Notes under the pieces: generated by a model
Told to the model about the DNA's origin: nothing
The model's input: the letters and a program-made list of their open reading frames with translations, nothing else
Database searches by the model: none
NCBI GenBank assembly: GCA_945860955.1
Contig: CAMATH010000027.1
Span: 1 to 64,000 of the forward strand
Origin: Planctomicrobium piriforme
Lineage (GTDB): Bacteria > Planctomycetota > Planctomycetia > Planctomycetales > Planctomycetaceae
DNA: 64,000 nucleotides
Direction of reading: 5' to 3'
Shown: positions 36,452-45,552 of the stretch, piece by piece
Position numbering within the stretch: the first letter of the stretch is position 1
How the letters are laid out: each line of letters opens with the position of its first letter
Made by a program: the position numbers and the translations under genes

Positions 36452-37380
36452 TGAACATGCTGAGCATGAAGAGTTGGCGCTGGGGAGGATTGCTGGCGGT
36501 CTCGCTGCTGTGCGGCTGCCCCGAGCAGCACACCGTGCAGGTCACGATGAAGAAGGGGGCCACGTCGGCCGCCGCCCCGGACGAATCGACCGAGGCGGCA
36601 CCCGTCGGCTACGGAAATCTGCATGGGGTTGTGACATTTGACGGTGATCCCAAGGCACCCAAGAAAGTGGTGGCCAAGGGGGACGCGTCGGTGAAAGACT
36701 CGGCCGTTTGTGCGGCGGAAGACGCGTTTGATGAGACGTTTCTGGTCAACTCGGCGAACAAAGGGATTCGGTTCGCGGTGGTCTACCTCGACAAGGCTCC
36801 CAAGGCGATCAAGCCCGAGTTGAAGGATCCGCCGACAGCGCCGGTTTTTTTCGACCAGAAGATGTGCCGATTCATTCCACACGTCGTCGCGTTCCGGATC
36901 GGTCAGCCGTTCAAGATTCTGTCGGACGACTCCGTCCCTCACAACACCCATACGAACCCCAATCGAAACGACGCGTTCAACCAGACGGTTCCGCCGAATG
37001 AACGGGTTGGTGTCGACTGCAAATACAAAAAGCCAGAGACGGCGCCGATTTCGGTCGTGTGTGACTTCCACGGTTGGATGAAGGCCTACCATTTCCCGGT
37101 GGACCACCCGTATTTCGCGGTCACTGACGAAAATGGCAAGTTCCGCATCGATGGGTTGCCGGCGGGTCCGCACACTTTCAATGTCTGGCATGAGTCGGCG
37201 TCCGGCGGAATGCTTGAGCGCAAGTTGACGATTGAGATCACGCCCGATAACGACACCGAGAAGAACTTCACCTATGGAGCCGCGAAGTTCGCGGCGAATT
37301 CGTCTCCCTCCCGGGGCGTCCATTTCGAACGTCTGCTGGAAGGTGGCGAGATCCATGTGACTCGTAAGGAGAGCAAGTGA
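36451..37380 (+). CDS. Cupredoxin-like lipoprotein (tandem paralogue 1)
   Basis: 309 residues. Signal ends in a lipobox (LLAVSLLCGC), so it is lipid-anchored. The domain keeps a set of likely copper ligands: VPHNTHTN (His), VVCDFHGWM (Cys, His, Met) and a later His. PHNTH and CDFHGWM resemble blue-copper sites. A carboxypeptidase-regulatory-like beta sandwich follows (GKFRIDGLPAGPHTFNVWHE). It is probably an electron carrier between the b complex and the oxidase, but copper binding is inferred. ATG 36451 is one base into the previous stop, and AAGGAAAG precedes it. The next gene is its paralogue. Confidence 0.85.
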   Translation: MNMLSMKSWRWGGLLAVSLLCGCPEQHTVQVTMKKGATSAAAPDESTEAAPVGYGNLHGVVTFDGDPKAPKKVVAKGDASVKDSAVCAAEDAFDETFLVNSANKGIRFAVVYLDKAPKAIKPELKDPPTAPVFFDQKMCRFIPHVVAFRIGQPFKILSDDSVPHNTHTNPNRNDAFNQTVPPNERVGVDCKYKKPETAPISVVCDFHGWMKAYHFPVDHPYFAVTDENGKFRIDGLPAGPHTFNVWHESASGGMLERKLTIEITPDNDTEKNFTYGAAKFAANSSPSRGVHFERLLEGGEIHVTRKESK

Positions 37381-38303
37381 TGACTCTGAATTCAGCGAAT
37401 CGTGGATGGCGGATCGCCGCCTGGGCCAGCGGCTACACCCTGGCCATCGCCGGCGGTGTCGCCTGGCTGGTTGCTCCGGTTCAGTCCGCCAAGGCGGACC
37501 GGGGTATTGATATCGTTCAGACGGCTGTCGCGGTCGACGCGGTGCATCCGGTCGTCGCTGCGTCGGCGGTCAATTTCGCCGAGGGGACGACCTTCAAGGG
37601 GACTGTCGTCTATACCGACGAGTTCAAGACGTTGGCTCCGCTTGTCAAGAAGGGCCAGGCGGATGTGAAAGACCCGGCGGTTTGCGCAGCGGCTGATGTC
37701 CCGAACGAAGAGATGGTTGTCAACGCCGACAACAAAGGTGTCGCCGACGTCTTCATTTACCTGAGCAAGGCCCCCGCCGGATACAAGGTGGCAAAACCCG
37801 AAGGGGATGTGGTTTTCGACCAAAAGGGTTGCCAGTTCCTCCCGCACTCGCTGTGTGTACAGATCGGACAAACGGTCACCGTGCTGTCCGACGATCCGAT
37901 CCCCCACAACACGCACACCAATCCGATCCGCAACACCGGTTTCAATCAGACAATCGCTCCCAACGACCGGACCGGTGTGGCGCTGAAGTACACCAAGGCG
38001 GAAAAGACTCCGATTGAGGTCAAGTGCGACTTCCACACCTGGATGAAGGCGTACCACCTGATTCTTGACCATCCATTCATGGCCGTCACGGACGCCGATG
38101 GCAAATTCGAAATCAAGGATTTGCCCCCCGGAAAGCACGAGTTCATGGTCTGGCACTCGAAGAAGGGTTTCCTCGATCGCAAGTATGTGGTCGACGCCAA
38201 GGCGGGAGCCGCCACAGAAGTCACGATTAAGTACGGTGCCAAGAACTTCATGGCGTTTGACGGCCCCCGACCGAAGTCGGTGGTTGTCTCGCTGAGCAAG
38301 TAG
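37380..38303 (+). CDS. Cupredoxin-like secreted protein (tandem paralogue 2)
   Basis: 307 residues, clearly paralogous to the previous gene product: shared IPHNTHTNPIRN, GFNQT, KYTKAEKTPI, VKCDFHTWMKAYH, ADGKFEIKDLPPGKH and a YGAKNF end. The N-terminus is a signal or anchor (residues ~10-36) rather than a lipobox. The likely copper-ligand histidines, cysteine and methionine are retained (CDFHTWM). ATG 37380 overlaps the stop of gene 1 by one base (TGATG). A tandem duplicate of this type within a respiratory operon suggests two carriers with different partners. A terminator follows at 38316. Confidence 0.85.
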   Translation: MTLNSANRGWRIAAWASGYTLAIAGGVAWLVAPVQSAKADRGIDIVQTAVAVDAVHPVVAASAVNFAEGTTFKGTVVYTDEFKTLAPLVKKGQADVKDPAVCAAADVPNEEMVVNADNKGVADVFIYLSKAPAGYKVAKPEGDVVFDQKGCQFLPHSLCVQIGQTVTVLSDDPIPHNTHTNPIRNTGFNQTIAPNDRTGVALKYTKAEKTPIEVKCDFHTWMKAYHLILDHPFMAVTDADGKFEIKDLPPGKHEFMVWHSKKGFLDRKYVVDAKAGAATEVTIKYGAKNFMAFDGPRPKSVVVSLSK

Positions 38304-38315
38304 GTCTTGAAGCGA

Positions 38316-38350
38316 CTCCCGGCCGCAGTCGGCGGCCGGGAGGATTTTTT
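38316..38350 (+). terminator. Terminator or attenuator inside the respiratory cluster
   Basis: Perfect 11-bp stem CTCCCGGCCGC / GCGGCCGGGAG around the loop AGTCG, followed by GATTTTTT. It lies 13 bases after the second cupredoxin stop and before the dihaem cytochrome gene, so the b-complex part may be transcribed at a different level from the oxidase part. Confidence 0.85.
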
Positions 38351-38383
38351 CCTGCGATTGAACACACCCGAAAGGGTCATGAC

Positions 38384-39619
38384 GTGCGGTTCTCCAGTCT
38401 GTCAATCATCTGTCTCGGTGGAATGTCGCTGGCCCTCGCGGGCTGTGGACAGCCTCCCGAACCTCTGTTCGCTCCGAGCGCCAAGGCGACGGTGCTGGTT
38501 CCTGCCGCGCAGAGTCTCGTTTCCGAGTCTCTGGTCGAGAACTTTGGGACGCCGAACAAACTGGTCGCTTGGCAGCAATTCCCCATCAACTACGGTTCCG
38601 CGGAACCCACGGCTTCGGATGCGGGACGTCACGACGAAGGGTGGCGACTGCGCGAAGGACGCAATCTGTACATGGTCCACTGCCTCCACTGTCACGGCGT
38701 CGCCGGGGACGGTGCCGGCTCCACCTCCAGGTTCCTGAATCCTCGTCCCCGCGATTACCGCCAGGGGGTCTTTAAGTTCAAGTCGACTGCGGGCGGCATG
38801 AAGCCCTCGACCGCCGATTTGCACCGGACTCTCGTGGAAGGGATACCCGGAACCTACATGCCCTCGTTCGTCTTGTTGGGTCAAGAGCAGATTGGGTTGC
38901 TCGCGGATTACGTGAAGTGGTTGAGTATCCGTGGCGAATTCGAGGAGAAACTGGCGGGCGGGATGGGCAAAGCCGGAGCGACCAGCGAGGAGTTGCGTAA
39001 GTCGTACAAGGACAAGAGGGAGTCGGATAAGTCAATCACCTACGAAGCGGTTGAGAACGAGATTCTCGATGACATTCGGAAGGAGCTTCCGGAGACATTG
39101 ACCGAGAGGGCTCAGGATCTGACCGATGATTGGCTGGCCGGAGAGAATCCAGAGAACGCCACCTTCCCAAAGGCGAAGCGGGTTCTGCCGGATGCTGCGT
39201 CGATCGCTCGTGGACGGGAACTGTTCCTGAGCAAAGACGTGAAATGCAGCGACTGTCACGGTCCAACCGGACGTGGTGACGGCCCGATGACCGAGCAGTT
39301 CATCAAGATTACCGATTCGGACCGCAGTTACGACACACCAGGATTCCGGGACTTTTGGGGACAGCCCATCGTTCCTCGAAATCTGACGCGCGGTGTCTAT
39401 CGGTTCGGTCGCCGTCCCATTGATCTGTACCGCAAGGTGAAAAACGGAATCCACGGAACCCCCATGCCTGCGATCAGCAACCGGGTGACAGAAGAGCAGA
39501 TTTGGGACGTCGTGAACTTTGTCATGAGCCTTCCGTTTGGTGGCAAAGAGTCGGCGTCGCCGGGAGAGGCTGACAGGGATGATGGGGAGGCCAAGGTGGC
39601 GGAAGCCGCTGGAAGCTGA
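38384..39619 (+). CDS. Dihaem c-type cytochrome lipoprotein
   Basis: 411 residues. GTG start with AAAGGG upstream; signal ends in LALAGCGQ (lipobox). Two class I-like cytochrome c domains: CLHCHGVAGDG (around residue 102) and CSDCHGPTGRGDG (around residue 287), each followed by methionine-containing distal segments (TYMPSFV; GTPMPAISNRV). A helical segment joins them. It is anchored on the outer face of the cytoplasmic membrane, placed for CuA of the oxidase encoded next. The stop-to-start distance to the COX II gene is 105 bases. Confidence 0.9.
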   Translation: MRFSSLSIICLGGMSLALAGCGQPPEPLFAPSAKATVLVPAAQSLVSESLVENFGTPNKLVAWQQFPINYGSAEPTASDAGRHDEGWRLREGRNLYMVHCLHCHGVAGDGAGSTSRFLNPRPRDYRQGVFKFKSTAGGMKPSTADLHRTLVEGIPGTYMPSFVLLGQEQIGLLADYVKWLSIRGEFEEKLAGGMGKAGATSEELRKSYKDKRESDKSITYEAVENEILDDIRKELPETLTERAQDLTDDWLAGENPENATFPKAKRVLPDAASIARGRELFLSKDVKCSDCHGPTGRGDGPMTEQFIKITDSDRSYDTPGFRDFWGQPIVPRNLTRGVYRFGRRPIDLYRKVKNGIHGTPMPAISNRVTEEQIWDVVNFVMSLPFGGKESASPGEADRDDGEAKVAEAAGS

Positions 39620-39724
39620 CAACATCGTTGGAATCTGCCAATGCCATTCGGGCATTTTGGCCGGATCAACCCCTGAATCGCGTCATTCCAGACAGTTGCG
39701 TCATCCCCTCGAAGGGTTGAGATT

Positions 39725-40519
39725 GTGAATCGTTTCTGGTGTCTGTTCTTCGTCGCGTCGGCCGTTCTGGCCGTCGTGGTATTCTCCATCGGTCCCGCGT
39801 GTGGCTGGTGGTTCCCTGGTGTCGCCGCCTCTCCGCTAGGTCAACAGATCGATGATCTGTTTTATCTGATCTTGGCGATCACCGGTGTGACCTTCATCGG
39901 TGTGCATGCGGTGCTGGGTTACATCCTGTGGAAATTCACGGGCAAAGACGGGAAGCGGGCCGACTTTCAGCACGGCAGCCACACTCTGGAAGTCGTCTGG
40001 AGCATTGTGCCCGCTGGGGTTCTGCTCTTCATCGCCCTGTACCAGATGGATGTCTGGGCCGCGTTTCGGATGAAGTCCCGGTTTGATCAAGAGGCTCTGG
40101 CCAATCCGATCGCGGAAGTGACCGCCCGACAGTTCGAATGGCGAATCCGCTATCCCGCCCCAGGCAAGGTGTTGCAGGACACGCCTCAGCCCGACGATTT
40201 GTACACCGTGAACGATCTGCACGCGCCGGCCGGCAAGCCTGTGGTGATCAAGCTCCGCAGCGAAGATGTGCTGCATTCGTTCTTCCTGCCTCACTTGCGG
40301 GTCAAGCAGGACGCCGTACCGGGGTTGGTGATTCCGGTTTGGTTCGAAGCGAATGAGCCGAAAGCGTATGATCTTGTCTGTGCCGAGCTGTGCGGCTGGG
40401 GACACTACAAAATGCGTGGCCAGTTGACCGCGCAACCCCAGGCCGATTTCGACGCCTACATGCAGAAGCTGAAAGAAACCCAATTCGACGACGGCTTCAA
40501 AGAAGCCGCCGGCGAGTAG
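39725..40519 (+). CDS. coxB: Cytochrome c oxidase subunit II
   Basis: 264 residues: two N-terminal membrane helices (residues ~5-25 and ~40-67, the second a COX2 TM) and a cupredoxin CuA domain. CuA ligands are His184 (VLHSFFLPHL), Cys219, Cys223, His227 and Met230 in CAELCGWGHYKM, with Glu between the cysteines. ARQFEWRIRYP is the aromatic electron-entry strand. It has no fused haem-c domain, unlike caa3-type subunit II; the separate dihaem cytochrome upstream may supply that role. Start GTG 39725. Confidence 0.95.
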   Translation: MNRFWCLFFVASAVLAVVVFSIGPACGWWFPGVAASPLGQQIDDLFYLILAITGVTFIGVHAVLGYILWKFTGKDGKRADFQHGSHTLEVVWSIVPAGVLLFIALYQMDVWAAFRMKSRFDQEALANPIAEVTARQFEWRIRYPAPGKVLQDTPQPDDLYTVNDLHAPAGKPVVIKLRSEDVLHSFFLPHLRVKQDAVPGLVIPVWFEANEPKAYDLVCAELCGWGHYKMRGQLTAQPQADFDAYMQKLKETQFDDGFKEAAGE

Positions 40520-40625
40520 CGTCCCTCGGGGTGCCCCCCGCCAGCGACGCTGGTGCTTTGAATTGACTACGTGAAGCGTCTGGCCGACGATTGTCCGACG
40601 CGTTCCAACCGACTGAGGATGAGTT

Positions 40626-42461
40626 GTGAGCACACTGAACCCGACCGCTGGAACCCTCGCCGGGCATGGTCATGGCGATGGCCACTCCCATGGCGCGCAT
40701 CACAATCCCGGTTTCATCAGCAAGTACATCTTCTCGACCGATCATAAGGTGATCGGGATCCAGTTTCTGATCACCACGCTGCTGATGCTGTTTGTCGGCG
40801 GGGGATTGGCGCTGGGAGTGCGGTGGCAGCTCGCGTTTCCGTGGCGGGAGCTGCCGATTTTCGGCCGACTGCTGTTCGGATCGCAGGGGGCCGGAATTTC
40901 CCCCGAGTTCTACACGATGATGTTCACGATGCACGCCACCGTGATGATCTTCCTCGTGATCATTCCGATTCTCGCCGGCGCGTTCGGGAACTTTCTGATC
41001 CCGCTCCAGATCGGTGCCGACGATATGGCGTTCCCGGTACTCAACATGTTGAGCTACTGGTTCATGTGGCCGGCGATCTTCCTGTTCGGGGCCAGTTTCT
41101 TTGTGGAAGGGGGCGCGGCCGCCGGCGGCTGGACTTCGTATCCTCCCCTCTCCGGCATTCAGCAGGCGGCTCCCGCCTCGGGCATGGGACAAACGCTGTG
41201 GCTGCTGGCTGTCACGTGCGTCGGTGTCTCCTCGATGATGGGGTCGGTCAACTACATGACCACCATCATCAACATGCGGGCTCCCGGTTTGACGTTGTTC
41301 CGACTCCCCATGACCATTTGGGGGATGTTCATCACCGCGATTCTGCAGGCGTTCGCTCTCCCCGTGTTGACGGCGGCTGGCTTCATGCTGGTGTTTGACC
41401 GCCTGCTGGGAACCACGTTCTTCGTCCCGGGCGGCTTGGTCGTCAACAACGCGGCTCCCACTGTGGGGGGTGGACAGGCCCTGCTCTGGCAGCACCTGTT
41501 CTGGTTCTATTCGCACCCCGCCGTTTACATCATGCTGCTCCCCGCGATGGGCATGGTGTCCGACATTCTGGCCTGCTTCAGTCGGAAACCATTGTTCGGA
41601 TACCGCCCCATGGTTTACTCCATGGCGGCGATTGCCGGCTTGGGCTTCATCGTTTGGGGACACCACATGTTCACCAGTGGTATGAACCCGGCGCTCGGGA
41701 TGACGTTCATGGTCTCGACGATGATGATCGCACTGCCATCGGCGGTGAAGACGTTCAACTGGTTGGGGACGATGTGGGGGGGTAACATCCAGTTCACCGT
41801 CCCGATGATCAATGCGATCGCCTTCGTCTCGATGTTTGTGGTCGGGGGCTTGTCGGGGATCTGGATGGCTTCGGTTCCGACCGACATCTACTTCCACGAT
41901 ACCTACTACATCGTCGCCCACTTCCACTACGTGCTGTTCGGGGCGACGTTGTTTGGGGTGTTTGGATCGATCCAGTTCTGGTTCCCCAAGATGTTCGGCC
42001 GGATGATGAGCGAACGGTTGGGCAAACTGCACTTCATCCTGACATTCATCGGATTCAATGGCACGTTCTTTCCGATGCACCTGTTGGGGATCGCCGGCTT
42101 CCCCCGGCGGTTGGCTGACCCGTATCAGTACCCGGTGTTCGAACACTTGCGTCCCTTGAATCAGGGGATGACCTACTTCGCGATTCTGATGGGATTCGCC
42201 CAGTTCATCCTGCTGTTCAACTTCTTCTACAGTATGTTCAAGGGGAAGAAGGCGGGCCGGAATCCGTGGAATGCCAACGGACTCGAATGGACTGCTCCCT
42301 CGCCTCCAGGACATGGTAATTTCGAATCGGTACCGGTCGTCTATCGGGGTCCGTACGAATACGCTTCGCCCCTGGTGGAAGCCGACTACCTGATGCAGAC
42401 CACGTTCGTCGCTCACGAAGACCGCCACGTCGATCCCGATCAGATCGAACACCACGCCTGA
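40626..42461 (+). CDS. coxA: Cytochrome c oxidase subunit I (A2-type)
   Basis: 611 residues, 12 predicted helices; catalytic subunit reducing oxygen and pumping protons. Low-spin haem and binuclear-site histidines lie in TMHATVMIFL, WFYSHPAVYIMLLPAMG, WGHHMFTSG and HFHYVLFG. The sequence YSHPAVY (not GHPEVY) replaces the E-channel glutamate with Tyr-Ser, marking a type A2 oxidase. The N-terminus (residues ~13-29) is histidine-rich, GHGHGDGHSHGAHH, which is unusual for this subunit. Start GTG 40626 with GAGGATGAG upstream; ctaA starts three bases after the stop. Confidence 0.96.
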   Translation: MSTLNPTAGTLAGHGHGDGHSHGAHHNPGFISKYIFSTDHKVIGIQFLITTLLMLFVGGGLALGVRWQLAFPWRELPIFGRLLFGSQGAGISPEFYTMMFTMHATVMIFLVIIPILAGAFGNFLIPLQIGADDMAFPVLNMLSYWFMWPAIFLFGASFFVEGGAAAGGWTSYPPLSGIQQAAPASGMGQTLWLLAVTCVGVSSMMGSVNYMTTIINMRAPGLTLFRLPMTIWGMFITAILQAFALPVLTAAGFMLVFDRLLGTTFFVPGGLVVNNAAPTVGGGQALLWQHLFWFYSHPAVYIMLLPAMGMVSDILACFSRKPLFGYRPMVYSMAAIAGLGFIVWGHHMFTSGMNPALGMTFMVSTMMIALPSAVKTFNWLGTMWGGNIQFTVPMINAIAFVSMFVVGGLSGIWMASVPTDIYFHDTYYIVAHFHYVLFGATLFGVFGSIQFWFPKMFGRMMSERLGKLHFILTFIGFNGTFFPMHLLGIAGFPRRLADPYQYPVFEHLRPLNQGMTYFAILMGFAQFILLFNFFYSMFKGKKAGRNPWNANGLEWTAPSPPGHGNFESVPVVYRGPYEYASPLVEADYLMQTTFVAHEDRHVDPDQIEHHA

Positions 42462-42464
42462 TTC

Positions 42465-43454
42465 ATGTCCAGTACCTCTTCCACAAGCTATCGCGCAGTT
42501 CCGCACGCCGCGGCCGTCATGACGGCTCTGCTGGCGTTGCTGCCGATCGCGCTGGGGGCGCAGACCACGACCAAGGCTGCGGGCATGGCGTTTCCCGACT
42601 GGCCGACGTCGGATGGTCACGGGATGTTGAGCTATCCCTGGTTCGCGTCCACCGGGGCCAAGTTCCTGGAGCATGGACATCGACTGGCAGGCGTGTTGAT
42701 CGGTGTTTCGAGTATTGTGCTGGCGGCGGCATTGTGGTTCGGCGACAGTCGTAGATGGGTTCGCCACCTGGGACTGGTGGTCGTGTTCCTGGTTGTCGTT
42801 CAGGGAATCCTCGGGGGACAGCGGGTGCTGCTGGATGCCCGGGGGTTGGCATTTATCCACGGTTCCACGGCGGCGCTGGTGTTCAGTTACATGTGGGGAA
42901 TCGCGGTTGTGACAAGTCGCGGTTGGTTTACACCAGCGGTGAGTGAAGAATCGAGTTCTCCGTCCCCAACACTGAGCTGGCTGTCGATTTTGACCTATGT
43001 CGCCGTCTACATTCAGTATGTAATGGGCGGACTCGTGCGGCATCAGGGGCAGGCATTGGTCGAGCATCTGATATTCGCCTTCGTCGCCGCCCTGGCGATT
43101 TTGGTCCTGGTGGTGTCGGCTGCGTCGACCGGCCAGAAATGGCTGCTGTTCCCCTCCCTTGCGTCGGGCGTATTGATGCTCGTGCAACTTGTCTTGGGTG
43201 CGGGAACCTGGGTGACCAAGTACGGCTTCGGTGACGCGGGAAATCCGGTTTACGGATCGACCGAGCAGGTCGCCTTCCGGACCACGCATGTCCTCAACGG
43301 GATGCTGCTGTTCGCATCGGTTTCCGTTCTGGTGTTTCGCATCCAGCGCCTGCGGTGGCTGGCGACTGCGGCGACCACTCCGGTGAGCGGACCCGTTTCC
43401 GAACATGGGTTTCCACTCGCCGGGGGCATTGCCACGCCGGGAGGTGCCCGATGA
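42465..43454 (+). CDS. ctaA: Haem A synthase (COX15/CtaA family)
   Basis: 329 residues, seven to eight predicted helices. It oxidises haem O to haem A for the oxidase. The histidines of the family are visible: EHGHRLAGVLIG, LAFIHGSTAALVF, GGLVRHQGQAL and FRTTHVLNGMLLF. The N-terminal half keeps FPDWPTSDGHGM, typical of COX15/CtaA. Planctomycete CtaA proteins often deviate from the Bacillus type in the extracytoplasmic cysteine pairs, and no conserved pair is seen here. It lies three bases after coxA, and its stop overlaps the ctaB ATG (ATGA). Confidence 0.9.
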   Translation: MSSTSSTSYRAVPHAAAVMTALLALLPIALGAQTTTKAAGMAFPDWPTSDGHGMLSYPWFASTGAKFLEHGHRLAGVLIGVSSIVLAAALWFGDSRRWVRHLGLVVVFLVVVQGILGGQRVLLDARGLAFIHGSTAALVFSYMWGIAVVTSRGWFTPAVSEESSSPSPTLSWLSILTYVAVYIQYVMGGLVRHQGQALVEHLIFAFVAALAILVLVVSAASTGQKWLLFPSLASGVLMLVQLVLGAGTWVTKYGFGDAGNPVYGSTEQVAFRTTHVLNGMLLFASVSVLVFRIQRLRWLATAATTPVSGPVSEHGFPLAGGIATPGGAR

Positions 43455-44434
43455 AGAGTGTGTCAACTACAACGGCGGCTTCGTTCACAGCGCCGGCTCA
43501 GATCGCTTTAGGTGAAGTGTCTCTGGGTGAGGTGGCGCTCTCCGAAATTCCCGTGACGACGCGCATGACGGCCCGACTGGCGGATTACGCGACATTGGGG
43601 AAGCCCCGGATCGCGGTGATGTCGCTGGTCGTTGTCGCTGCGGGCTATGCGCTGGGACGGTCTGAAGTCGGCGTGGCCGCCCCGTTAATTCATGCGTTGA
43701 TTGGAATCGCACTGGTGGCGATTTCTTCGAGCGCATTGAATCAGGTGTTTGAGCGGGTGACCGACGGACTGATGAAGCGGACCGTCAACCGTCCGCTGCC
43801 CGCCGGCCGGCTCTCCTCGGGCGAGGCGCTGACTTTCGGCGCAGTGTGTGGGGTCGCGGGTGTCGGTTACCTGCTGGCATTTGTCAATCAGCCGACCGCT
43901 GTCTGGTCGGGCATTACACTGGTTTTGTACGCGTTCGTTTACACGCCACTCAAGCGGGTGCTTCCCTTGGCGACCGCGATTGGTGCGATCCCGGGGGCGA
44001 TGCCTCCGGTGCTTGGCTGGCTGGCGGCCGGCCGATCGATCGATGTGGGAGCATTCGCGCTGTTTGGAATTCTGTTCCTGTGGCAATTCCCGCATTTCCT
44101 GGCGATCGCCTGGATTTACCGTGAAGATTACGCCCGGGCCGGGTTGAAGATGTTGCCCACCCGCACAGAGATTCCACGCGTCACGGGAACCCTGGCGTTC
44201 GCGTATTCTGTCGCGCTGCTTCCGATCAGCCTGTTTCCGTCGTTTTGTGGATTGGCTGGCAGGGCCTACCTGGTGGGAGCCTTGCTGTTGAGTCTGTGGT
44301 ACCTGGCGGCGTCGTTGCGATTCGCTTTGGTGGAAGAACGCGATTCCGCCCGAATGGTGTTGCGGACGTCTCTGGTGTACCTGCCCGCGCTGTTGGCTCT
44401 CTTGGTGTGGGATCATTACCGGCTGCTCGGCTGA
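43451..44434 (+). CDS. ctaB: Haem O synthase (protohaem IX farnesyltransferase)
   Basis: 327 residues, UbiA superfamily, about nine helices. It adds a farnesyl tail to haem B. The first aspartate-rich loop is ALNQVFERVTDGLMKRTVNRPLPAG, with N and D placements changed relative to the usual NDxxDxxxD; the second loop keeps YREDYARAGLKMLP. WQFPHFLAIAWIY is typical of CtaB. The N-terminal ~45 residues are a hydrophilic extension. ATG 43451 overlaps the ctaA stop by four bases. Loop variants should be checked before activity is assumed, but context strongly supports the call. Confidence 0.93.
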   Translation: MKSVSTTTAASFTAPAQIALGEVSLGEVALSEIPVTTRMTARLADYATLGKPRIAVMSLVVVAAGYALGRSEVGVAAPLIHALIGIALVAISSSALNQVFERVTDGLMKRTVNRPLPAGRLSSGEALTFGAVCGVAGVGYLLAFVNQPTAVWSGITLVLYAFVYTPLKRVLPLATAIGAIPGAMPPVLGWLAAGRSIDVGAFALFGILFLWQFPHFLAIAWIYREDYARAGLKMLPTRTEIPRVTGTLAFAYSVALLPISLFPSFCGLAGRAYLVGALLLSLWYLAASLRFALVEERDSARMVLRTSLVYLPALLALLVWDHYRLLG

Positions 44435-44480
44435 GAGTCGCCGGCCCCTTCGACTGATTTCCTGACACGTTGATTCGATC

Positions 44481-45542
44481 ATGACCCACGGTTCTCATGC
44501 CCCGGCCCATAGCCCCCCTCTGAAAATGGGGGTGCCGATCCCGAACGGAAAGCTCGGGATGTGGCTTTTCCTGGGGACGGAAATCATGTTTTTCACGGCG
44601 TTCATCGGCACGTACATTGTGCTGCGGATGGGCTCCGATGGTTGGCCGACCGACCCGAATGTCACGCATATCCGCGTCGCGCTGGGGGCAATCAACACGT
44701 TCGTGCTGATTTGTTCCAGCGTGTCGGTGGTGCTGGCGCACGAGGCGATGGGACTGCGGAACTATCAGCGGGCGACTCGCTGGTTGGGCATTACAACGGT
44801 TCTCGCCTTCGTGTTCCTCGGCATCAAGAGCGTCGAGTACGCCGGCAAGTTCGAACACGACATCCTCCCCGGCCATGTCTCGGAATCGCAGGAGGCGGCT
44901 CGCGACAAGCTGTACAAGGAGCTCGACAAAGCGTGCGGTGCCACGGCGCTCCGTTCCGAGCAGGCGAAGATCCGCAATGCGAGTGCCGGCGGAAAAGGGG
45001 CTGACGGTCGTTTGGCGGGAATTGACGCCCGATTGACCGAGCTCGGAAAAGTCGAAGCGTCGTACGGACCACTCAAGAATGACCTGAAAGCCGGAACAGT
45101 CACGTTGCTGGAGTCCCGAGGTCGGTTGGCGGCACTCAAGGATTTCTTCAGCGGCCACACAGTACACCTCGAGACGCACGATGCGCACGAAGTTGAGGTG
45201 ATCGAGGCGGCGCGTAAGAAAGAGACTGAAGCGCTGACCGCCCGGATCTCCGAAGAAGATAAGGCGCTGTTCCGCAAGAACTACGCCGACATCTTTACGG
45301 GAGTTCATGATCCTCACGTGATCGTTTACGGAAACACGTTCGCGTCGATCTATTTCACCATGACCGGTTTCCACGCGATCCACGTGATCGTGGGAATGAT
45401 CATGTTTGGAATGCTGTTGTTCCGTGGCGTGACCAACACGCTCGGTCCCGATCAGGAATTGTTCGTCGAGAATGCCGGCCTGTACTGGCACTTCGTCGAC
45501 TTGGTGTGGATTTTCCTGTTCCCTATGCTGTACATCATCTAA
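44481..45542 (+). CDS. coxC: Cytochrome c oxidase subunit III with large insertion
   Basis: 353 residues, against about 200 for the usual short bacterial form. Helices: [22 protein letters not shown], a pair at ~70-90 and ~103-120, then a soluble, charged, coiled-coil-like insertion from residue ~133 to ~275, followed by [21 protein letters not shown] and [17 protein letters not shown]. The subunit's hallmark TGFHAxHV and YWHFVDLVW are intact. The N-terminus is histidine-rich (THGSHAPAH). The insertion lies in a loop between the third and fourth helices, on the same side as other loops of unknown contact. Confidence 0.92.
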   Translation: MTHGSHAPAHSPPLKMGVPIPNGKLGMWLFLGTEIMFFTAFIGTYIVLRMGSDGWPTDPNVTHIRVALGAINTFVLICSSVSVVLAHEAMGLRNYQRATRWLGITTVLAFVFLGIKSVEYAGKFEHDILPGHVSESQEAARDKLYKELDKACGATALRSEQAKIRNASAGGKGADGRLAGIDARLTELGKVEASYGPLKNDLKAGTVTLLESRGRLAALKDFFSGHTVHLETHDAHEVEVIEAARKKETEALTARISEEDKALFRKNYADIFTGVHDPHVIVYGNTFASIYFTMTGFHAIHVIVGMIMFGMLLFRGVTNTLGPDQELFVENAGLYWHFVDLVWIFLFPMLYII

Positions 45543-45552
45543 TACCAGCGCC

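Noticed and set aside
40497-43466. 989-codon minus-strand frame
   Set aside because: Antisense to coxA and ctaA, which have clear motifs and membrane helices; the translation is low-complexity histidine/arginine-rich.
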